This document shows, one piece after another, positions 34,118 to 39,853 of a stretch of DNA of 39,853 nt. Made by a program: the position numbers and the translations under genes. The notes under the pieces are model-generated. The model was not told the origin of the DNA, searched no databases, and was given only the letters and a program-made list of their open reading frames with translations. Every line of letters starts with the position of its first letter. Position 1 is the stretch's first letter. Origin of the DNA: Colwellia sp. (GTDB taxonomy: Bacteria; Pseudomonadota; Gammaproteobacteria; Enterobacterales; Alteromonadaceae); NCBI GenBank assembly GCA_003521815.1, contig DPHE01000035.1, positions 6,805 through 46,657 of the forward strand. The letters are read 5' to 3'.

Positions 34118-34942
34118 ATGAACTGGAACAAACGCCTGCTAAATACTCCCATTATTGGCGATCTAACAAAAAAACTCGTCTCAATGAAGGTAAGTCATGA
34201 GGCTAATGATATAGCAGAGCATTTCACCCAATTTTTAGAGACACAAGTAGCTGTGACCAATGCCCTTAAAGAGGAGGTATTTAAAATACGCCATAATGTT
34301 TACTGTGAAGAACTCGCCTTTGAAGAAATAAAAGAGGGCAGTCAAGAGAAGGATGAATTTGATGAGCAATCTATCTTTTCCTTAATTAAGCATAAACCTT
34401 CAAGTATTTATACTAGCTGTGTGCGTGTGGTCAGAATCCAAAAAGAAGGGCAACTATTACCCATTGAAAAATTTTGCCTAGATTCAATTACGGACGAAAA
34501 ATTACACCCTAGCCGCTTTAATAGAAATGAAATTTGTGAAATATCTCGCTTAGCGGTAAAAGCAGATTTTAGACGTCGTAAAACAGATCAATATAAAGGG
34601 TCTGGTACGGGTGTTATTCAAGCAAGTAGTTATTCTGAAGTTGAGTTACGATGCTTTCCTTTTATTGCTATTGGCTTATATATGGCAGCAGCAACAATGG
34701 CAATAGATACAGGCATCAAACATGCTTATGTCATGATGGAGCCTCGCTTAGCCCATAGTATGAAATTTGTCGGTATTAAATTCAAACAACTTGGCGAGCC
34801 AATAGACTATCACGGCCTAAGAGCTCCATACTATATTAACCCAAAAATGTTCTTGTCTAACCTATCCCCAGGCTTTAAAAACCTTTATAAAGTCATTCGA
34901 CATGATATCTCCGAACAATTAACTGAATTGAAGTCAATATAA
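34118..34942 (+). CDS. PEP-CTERM/exosortase system-associated acyltransferase
   Basis: The 274-residue protein resembles the exosortase-associated acyltransferase family (TIGR03694 type), a GNAT-like group related to N-acyl-amino-acid and autoinducer synthases. Telling parts are VFKIRHNVYCEELAFEE (near 56-72), the cationic CVRVVRIQ strand, EICEISRLAVKADFRRRK (near 143-160) and the late YVMMEPRLAHSMKFVGIKF. In other bacteria such genes lie in loci for exosortase XrtA, polysaccharide export and PEP-CTERM proteins; the small molecule made is unknown. GGAG lies 6 nt before the ATG. The stop codon is followed immediately by a repeat, and behind that lies a broken prsT-like gene on the other strand, another member of the same system. 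Confidence 0.87.
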   Translation: MNWNKRLLNTPIIGDLTKKLVSMKVSHEANDIAEHFTQFLETQVAVTNALKEEVFKIRHNVYCEELAFEEIKEGSQEKDEFDEQSIFSLIKHKPSSIYTSCVRVVRIQKEGQLLPIEKFCLDSITDEKLHPSRFNRNEICEISRLAVKADFRRRKTDQYKGSGTGVIQASSYSEVELRCFPFIAIGLYMAAATMAIDTGIKHAYVMMEPRLAHSMKFVGIKFKQLGEPIDYHGLRAPYYINPKMFLSNLSPGFKNLYKVIRHDISEQLTELKSI

Positions 34943-34968
34943 CCCTTCGATAAACTCAGGGCAAACAG
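34943..34968. repeat. Gene-end repeat at the acyltransferase / prsT-remnant junction
   Basis: CCCTTCGATAAACTCAGGG then CAAACAG starts at the base after the acyltransferase stop. It is the point where the prsT-like reading frame (minus strand) stops resembling a TPR protein. Confidence 0.8.
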
Positions 34969-35264
34969 AGGAAGCACCTTGTTAGCGTCATACTTTAATC
35001 GTAATACACGCTCTAATTCTTTCTCCGCACTAAAACCATCGCCATACCCTAAATACAAACGACCAAGTAAAACCTCGCTTTGGCATTTTTTGCATCTAAT
35101 TTGATCGCATTTTTTAATGCTATAATTACCGATAAATGTTGCTTCTCCGTTAGCAACTTTTCCGCTTTTGCTATATATGTTTGCGAGGTTTCATTATTGC
35201 CACAAGCAAATACAGCCAAAATAACACTGGTACAGACTATTGATTTAACGTTCCTGTTTTGAAT
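34969..35264 (-). pseudogene. 5' remnant of a PrsT-like PEP-CTERM system lipoprotein with TPR repeats
   Basis: On the minus strand I read KSIVCTSVILAVFACGNNE, a lipoprotein signal with its cysteine. Then comes a TPR-like stretch (YIAKAEKLLTEKQHLSVIIA, then LKNAIKLDAKNAKARFYL). The frame then breaks near 35063-35064: one missing base leads to a TAG at 35049-35051. In the next frame the protein resumes as GRLYLGYGDGFSAEKELERV and LRLKYDANKVLPL, right up to the repeat. PrsT proteins are about 900 residues; only about 100 codons remain. No in-frame ATG is left at the start (ATT at 35264). Frameshifted, truncated and without a start codon, it is a pseudogene. The family assignment rests on pattern similarity and on the acyltransferase neighbour. 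Confidence 0.72.
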
Positions 35265-35377
35265 TTTAGCCGTTACGCATTATCCTTATTGGATAACAAA
35301 GACACCTTATATCGCGTGTAGGCATTTGGTTGCTAGATACTTTTCGAGCTAGCAACCTACTGACTTATTTACTTACC

Positions 35378-36775
35378 TTACTGTAATAATAATGCTAATA
35401 CTTCTTGTGTTTTATCTTGCATTAACGTTTTATCGCCTTTAGATTCAACATTTAAACGGACTACAGGCTCGGTATTACTACTACGTAAATTGAAACGCCA
35501 ATTGCCAAATTCCATGCTAATACCGTCAGTTTTATCGATTACATGCGCATCGGCTTGATAATAAGCACAAACTCTAGCAATAGCCTTTTTAGGGTCTGCA
35601 AGTTTGTTATTTATTTCACCTGATGATGGGTAGGCTTCAATACGTGCTTTTACTAAACTAGATAAAGGCTGTTTGTGTAAACACGTCAATTCAGTAATCA
35701 ATAACCATGGGATCATACCGCTGTCACAATAAAAAAAGTCGCGAAAATAATGATGTGCACTCATTTCACCACCATAAATAGCATCTTCACTGCGCATACG
35801 CTCTTTAATAAAGGCGTGGCCGGTTTTACTTTGGACTGCTTGACCACCACGTTGCTCAACAATGTCGATAGTATTCCACGTTAAACGTGGATCATGAATT
35901 ATTTTCTGTTGTGAAGCATTAGTACCATTTGTCTTAGCTAAGAAATTGTCCGCTAACAAACCAACAATATAATAACCTTCAATAAACTCTCCTTGCTCAT
36001 CGAATAAGAAGCAACGATCGAAGTCACCATCCCAAGCAATACCCATGTCCGCTTTATGCTTAATAACAGCCTCACGTGTGGCTGCCCTATTCTCAACTAA
36101 AAGAGGATTAGGGATGCCATTAGGAAAGTTTCCATCGGGTTGATGATGCACTTTAATAAATTCAATGGGCACATGTAATTGCTTAAAAACGGACTCAATG
36201 GCATCCAGTGCTGGACCAGCAGTGCCATTACCGGCATTAACCACTAATTTTAACGGTCGACCTAATAAAGAAAAGTTGTCTATGCCAACATACGTTAATA
36301 AATGCGCCGTATAAAACTGAGTAATATCATAGGTGCTTATCTGGCCTTTGCGCTCAACATCACTAAATTTGTTTTGTTCTGCTAAGGCTTTAATATCCAA
36401 AAGCCCCGTATCACCACTGATAGGCTTAGAGTTTTCTCGTACAAGCTTCATCCCATTATAATCAATAGGATTATGACTTGCAGTAACCACAATACCCCCG
36501 TCACAATTTAAATGACTTGTGGCAAAGTAAATATGCTCAGTACCACATAGGCCTAAATCAATAACATTGGTGCCTCCGTCCATTAAACCGTTAGCAAGTG
36601 CCAACTTCAGTTCTTCACTCGTTAAACGGACATCGCCCCCAACGACTACTTTGTTAGCTTTCGTGTGTTGAGCAAAAGCTCGGCCAATTCGATAAGCAAT
36701 ATCAGCATTTAGCTCTTCGCCCAATTTTCCGCGAATATCGTAGGCTTTAAAACAGGTTAATTCTTTCATCGTCAT
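35378..36775 (-). CDS. manB: Phosphomannomutase (CpsG/ManB type)
   Basis: It converts mannose 6-phosphate to mannose 1-phosphate for GDP-mannose. The 465-residue alpha-phosphohexomutase starts like E. coli CpsG (LTCFKAYDIRGKLGEELN, 6-23). It has the phosphoserine site S100 in TASHNP, the metal loop DGDFDR, the sugar loop GGEMSAHHYF and the phosphate loop RSSNTEP near the end. The ATG overlaps the manC stop (TAATG), so translation is coupled; a second ATG two codons on is equally possible. Use on glucose phosphates is also known in this family. Confidence 0.95.
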   Translation of the reverse strand: MTMKELTCFKAYDIRGKLGEELNADIAYRIGRAFAQHTKANKVVVGGDVRLTSEELKLALANGLMDGGTNVIDLGLCGTEHIYFATSHLNCDGGIVVTASHNPIDYNGMKLVRENSKPISGDTGLLDIKALAEQNKFSDVERKGQISTYDITQFYTAHLLTYVGIDNFSLLGRPLKLVVNAGNGTAGPALDAIESVFKQLHVPIEFIKVHHQPDGNFPNGIPNPLLVENRAATREAVIKHKADMGIAWDGDFDRCFLFDEQGEFIEGYYIVGLLADNFLAKTNGTNASQQKIIHDPRLTWNTIDIVEQRGGQAVQSKTGHAFIKERMRSEDAIYGGEMSAHHYFRDFFYCDSGMIPWLLITELTCLHKQPLSSLVKARIEAYPSSGEINNKLADPKKAIARVCAYYQADAHVIDKTDGISMEFGNWRFNLRSSNTEPVVRLNVESKGDKTLMQDKTQEVLALLLQ

Positions 36776-38217
36776 TATTTCACTCGGCCATATTTATCTT
36801 CAAAGCGTACAATATCATCTTCACCCAGATAACTGCCTGATTGCACTTCAATCATCTCTAGTGGTAATTTTCCTGGGTTCTCTAACGCATGAACCACACC
36901 AATAGGGATATAAGTAGATTGATTCTCACTTAACATAAAGGTTTTATCATCGAGCGTAATTTTTGCTGTGCCTGAAACAATGATCCAATGCTCTGCTCTA
37001 TGATGATGCATTTGTACCGATAGTTTAGCCCTCGGATTGACCGTTATACGCTTCACTTGAAAGCGTTCGCCCTTATCAACACTGTCGTATTTCCCCCATG
37101 GGCGATACACTTCACGGTGAATAGTACTTTCACTACGTTGCTGCGCTTTAAGTTCATTGACTATTTCTTTAACATTTTGAACTTTATCTTTGTTAGCAAT
37201 TAACACGGCATCGGGCGTGTCTATCACAACCAAATTATCAACGCCCAGTGTCGCTATCAATTTATTTTGGCTGTGAATATAACTGTTACTTGTATCATGG
37301 GCGATAACATCACCCTTAATGACATTGTGCTGAGCATCTTGCTGACATACTTCCCAAAGTGCTGAATAAGAGCCAACATCACTCCAGCCGGCATCAAGTG
37401 GAACAACAATAGCATCTTCAGTTTTTTCCATTACGGCATAATCAATAGATTCATCCGCACATTGTAAAAATGACTCTCTATCAGGACGAGTAAAGTCTAG
37501 ATCTATTTCTACTTTTGCCATTGATGCTCTGCAGGCAGACAAAATATCGGGTCTAAATTTTTCTAATTCTTCTAAATAACGGCTCGCTTTAAAGAGGAAC
37601 ATACCGCTATTCCACAAATAGTCACCCGAATCTAAATAACCTTGTGCGGTTTCAATACTAGGTTTTTCAACAAATTTTGCTACTTGGTATATATCATTTA
37701 CTGGCTGACAGTCATGCTGCGACGCTTGTCTGTTTCCCTTTTGAATATAGCCATACCCCGTTTCAGCATGGGTTGGCACAATACCAAAAGTCACTAATTT
37801 ACCTTGTACTGCTGCAACAGATGCCACATCGACAGCTTGATGAAATTTTTCTGTCTCTTTAATCACATGGTCTGCCGCTAATACTAACAACACAGCATCT
37901 TCATTATCGGTTAGCGCATTTAGTGCTGCTAATGCGACTGCTGGCGCAGTATTTCGCCCTTTAGGCTCAAGCAGAATAGTCGTTTTAGTGTTGTTCATTT
38001 GCTTAACCTGCTCTGCCACTAAAAAACGATGATCTTCATTACAAATAAAGACGGGGGCTTGATGCTGACTAGGTAAGCGAGCTAGGGTGTCTTGCAACAT
38101 GCTAGTGTCATTAACTAAAGGTAAAAACTGTTTCGGAAATTGCGCGCGAGATAGTGGCCAAAGGCGGGTACCGCTGCCACCACACATGATAACAGGAATA
38201 ATATTGTTAGCGTTCAT
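36775..38217 (-). CDS. manC: Mannose-1-phosphate guanylyltransferase / mannose-6-phosphate isomerase
   Basis: A 480-residue bifunctional-type protein (CpsB/AlgA family). The N-terminal nucleotidyltransferase has GGSGTRLWPLSR (13-24), FPKQFLPL and the later FVEKP. The C-terminal cupin holds the isomerase motif in VQMHHHRAEHW and GVVHALENPG. It makes GDP-mannose from mannose 1-phosphate, and can supply mannose 6-phosphate from fructose 6-phosphate. With manB it forms a two-gene operon for GDP-mannose, used in exopolysaccharide or O-antigen. It is divergent from ugd, 205 bp away. Confidence 0.96.
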   Translation of the reverse strand: MNANNIIPVIMCGGSGTRLWPLSRAQFPKQFLPLVNDTSMLQDTLARLPSQHQAPVFICNEDHRFLVAEQVKQMNNTKTTILLEPKGRNTAPAVALAALNALTDNEDAVLLVLAADHVIKETEKFHQAVDVASVAAVQGKLVTFGIVPTHAETGYGYIQKGNRQASQHDCQPVNDIYQVAKFVEKPSIETAQGYLDSGDYLWNSGMFLFKASRYLEELEKFRPDILSACRASMAKVEIDLDFTRPDRESFLQCADESIDYAVMEKTEDAIVVPLDAGWSDVGSYSALWEVCQQDAQHNVIKGDVIAHDTSNSYIHSQNKLIATLGVDNLVVIDTPDAVLIANKDKVQNVKEIVNELKAQQRSESTIHREVYRPWGKYDSVDKGERFQVKRITVNPRAKLSVQMHHHRAEHWIIVSGTAKITLDDKTFMLSENQSTYIPIGVVHALENPGKLPLEMIEVQSGSYLGEDDIVRFEDKYGRVK

Positions 38218-38333
38218 TTAGTAGGTTCCATTAAAAATAACGAGCTGATGCTCTTATCATAAGCTATAGAAAATATTTCGACAATATTATAGGCATCCCC
38301 ATTTTATTAAATTCGATTAGTTTTGAATTATTT

Positions 38334-38354
38334 AACTTAAATCAGCTTTAAGTT
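38334..38354. promoter_or_regulatory. Inverted repeat in the manC-ugd divergent promoter region
   Basis: AACTTAA and TTAAGTT flank ATCAGCT, about 70 bp before the ugd ATG. It could be an operator shared by the two divergent sugar-nucleotide operons; no known regulator consensus was recognised. Confidence 0.3.
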
Positions 38355-38422
38355 GGCAAGAAAGTCCAATAAGACTATATTTAGTCATAAGATTATTTAG
38401 TTCAAAACAGTTAAGAGAAATA

Positions 38423-39763
38423 ATGAAAGTTACAGTATTTGGTATCGGTTATGTTGGTTTAGTGCAAGCGGCAGTATTAGCCTCTGTAGGTCATGATGTC
38501 GTCTGTGTCGACATAGACCAAACAAAAGTAGATAACCTTAAAAAAGGTTTAATCCCTATCTATGAACCTGGTTTAACGCCGTTAGTCGAGGAAACTTACA
38601 AAAGTGGTCAACTAAAATTCACCACTGATGCTAAAGCGGGTGTTGAACATGGGCAAATGCAATTTATTGCTGTTGGGACTCCTCCCGATGAAGATGGCTC
38701 AGCTGACTTAAAATATGTACTTGCCGTAGCCGAAACTATCGCAACTTATATGAATTCCCCTAAAATCATTATTGATAAGTCGACCGTTCCCGTTGGTACT
38801 GCCGATAAAGTATCGGCAAAAATTATTGAGGTACTCGCGTCACGTAAGCTCGATATTAATTTTAATGTTGTATCAAACCCTGAATTTCTAAAAGAAGGCG
38901 CGGCTGTTAGTGATTGTATGAAACCCGATCGTATCATTGTTGGTACAGAAAGTGACTATGCGCAAGCAGCAATGCGTGAATTATATGCTCCTTTTAATCG
39001 CAATCATGACCGCATGATTTTTATGGACGTACGTTCAGCTGAGTTAACTAAATACGCAGCAAACTGCATGTTAGCAACCAAAATTAGTTTTATGAATGAA
39101 ATGTCTAATCTAGCCGAGTTATTAGGTGCCGATATTGAAGCAATACGCCACGGTATTGGCTCAGATTCTCGCATTGGCTATCAATTTATTTACCCTGGCT
39201 GCGGTTATGGTGGTTCATGCTTCCCTAAAGATGTACAAGCGTTAGTACGTACTGCCCACGGTATTGATTATAAGCCGGCGTTATTAGAGGCTGTTGAATC
39301 AGTCAATTACGCACAGAAACAAAAACTGTTTAAAAATTTACAAACTTATTTCAATGGCGATTTAGCGGGTAAAACCATTGCCGTTTGGGGGTTGTCATTT
39401 AAACCACAAACAGATGATATGCGTGAAGCATCGTCAAGGGTATTAATGGAAGCTCTTTGGCACACAGGCGCAAAAGTTCAGGCTTATGATCCAGAAGCAA
39501 TGGAAGAATGCCAACGTATTTATGGTGTACGTGATGATTTATCATTAGTTGGCACCAAAGAATCCGCATTAAATGATGCTGATGCCTTAGTTATTTGTAC
39601 TGAGTGGAGTCAATTTAGAGCACCTGATTTTGACTTAATCGCCAAAGTATTAACTCACAAAGTAATCGTTGATGGTCGTAATTTATATGACCCACTATTG
39701 CTTAAAAAGCGTGGTTTCGCCTATTACGGTATTGGCCGTGGTAAGAGTATTCAAAAAGTATAA
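38423..39763 (+). CDS. ugd: UDP-glucose 6-dehydrogenase
   Basis: Ugd oxidises UDP-glucose to UDP-glucuronate with two NAD+, supplying acidic sugars for polysaccharide. The 446 residues begin with the Rossmann motif FGIGYVG (6-12). DKSTVPVGT (118-126) and NPEFLKEG (152-159) follow, then the catalytic C266 in GYGGSCFPKD and the C-terminal domain with WGLSFKPQTDDMREA. AGAGAAA lies just before the ATG. The gene is the last full one in the window, and more polysaccharide genes are expected downstream. A repeat piece lies 20 bp past its stop. Confidence 0.97.
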   Translation: MKVTVFGIGYVGLVQAAVLASVGHDVVCVDIDQTKVDNLKKGLIPIYEPGLTPLVEETYKSGQLKFTTDAKAGVEHGQMQFIAVGTPPDEDGSADLKYVLAVAETIATYMNSPKIIIDKSTVPVGTADKVSAKIIEVLASRKLDINFNVVSNPEFLKEGAAVSDCMKPDRIIVGTESDYAQAAMRELYAPFNRNHDRMIFMDVRSAELTKYAANCMLATKISFMNEMSNLAELLGADIEAIRHGIGSDSRIGYQFIYPGCGYGGSCFPKDVQALVRTAHGIDYKPALLEAVESVNYAQKQKLFKNLQTYFNGDLAGKTIAVWGLSFKPQTDDMREASSRVLMEALWHTGAKVQAYDPEAMEECQRIYGVRDDLSLVGTKESALNDADALVICTEWSQFRAPDFDLIAKVLTHKVIVDGRNLYDPLLLKKRGFAYYGIGRGKSIQKV

Positions 39764-39783
39764 TTAGAACCAACTATTCCTTG

Positions 39784-39821
39784 TACTTCGACTACTCGTA
39801 CCTCGTGCTCAGCACGAACGG
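39784..39821. repeat. Gene-end repeat, long-arm copy behind ugd
   Basis: TACTTCGACTACTCGTACC then TCGTGCTCAGCACGAACGG corresponds to the extended arm seen at 31299-31334 (TGCGACTGCTCGTGCC, then TCACGCTCAGG), with several substitutions. It begins 20 bp after the ugd stop, and the window ends shortly after. Confidence 0.72.
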
Positions 39822-39853
39822 AGTTCACTGCCGGTATGACACCATTTTCCCTG

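Noticed and set aside
35080..35262. 60-codon plus-strand frame behind the acyltransferase
   Set aside because: It is the antisense of the prsT-like remnant, which explains the region better.
1..39853. CRISPR array, tRNA or rRNA genes, prophage
   Set aside because: No regularly spaced direct repeats, cloverleaf sequences, rRNA segments or phage genes were seen on reading both strands.

Overview
The window looks like a chromosomal segment from a marine, cold-type gammaproteobacterium of the order Alteromonadales, most like Colwellia or a close relative. This is inferred from the low G+C sequence, the gammaproteobacterial gene blocks (gntX/comF-nfuA, plsB/lexA, ubiE-ubiJ-ubiB, yibN-grxC-secB-gpsA, gpmI-envC-yibQ) and the Shewanella-like order of the cytochrome oxidase cluster. 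No taxonomic marker such as rRNA is present, so the assignment is only probable. I saw no rRNA, tRNA, CRISPR array, transposase or phage gene.

Layout. 1-3.4 kb (+): ComF-family protein, NfuA, a VanZ-like protein and a polysaccharide deacetylase. 3.5-12.1 kb (mostly -): a complete aerobic terminal oxidase locus. coxB-coxA-ctaG-coxC encodes a caa3-type oxidase in which subunit II carries a fused cytochrome c domain. SURF1, an uncharacterised C-x3-C membrane protein, CtaA, CyoE and SCO supply heme A and copper. A small DUF2909-like gene lies between the two blocks on the other strand. 12.7-16.8 kb: lexA with two SOS boxes, a NYN-domain protein and divergent plsB. 17.1-22.8 kb: ubiE-ubiJ-ubiB, rep helicase on the other strand, then ubiK. 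22.8-28 kb: a PldB-like lipase, FieF-type cation efflux, TrmL and the yibN-grxC-secB-gpsA block. 28.5-32.2 kb (+): gpmI-envC-yibQ. 32.2-39.9 kb: the accessory-looking end. It has a secreted trypsin-like protease, a patatin-like lipase, a PEP-CTERM/exosortase-associated acyltransferase, a decayed prsT-like lipoprotein/TPR gene not previously delimited as an ORF, and the sugar-nucleotide genes manB, manC and ugd.

The main unlisted content is non-coding. At least seven copies or pieces of a short repeat (CCTTCGACAAGCTCAGG ... CGAACGG) sit directly behind stop codons. One supplies the stop codon of fieF, and one marks the point where the prsT remnant is cut off. Three further, unrelated imperfect palindromes (about 82, 155 and 200 bp) look like miniature non-autonomous elements or structured RNAs. 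A terminator-like hairpin lies inside the signal-peptide codons of envC.

Working together: the oxidase cluster and the ubiquinone genes form the aerobic respiratory core. PlsB and GpsA feed phospholipid synthesis. EnvC, YibQ, SecB and the lipases serve the envelope. The right end is the edge of a surface-polysaccharide / PEP-CTERM region that probably continues past the window.
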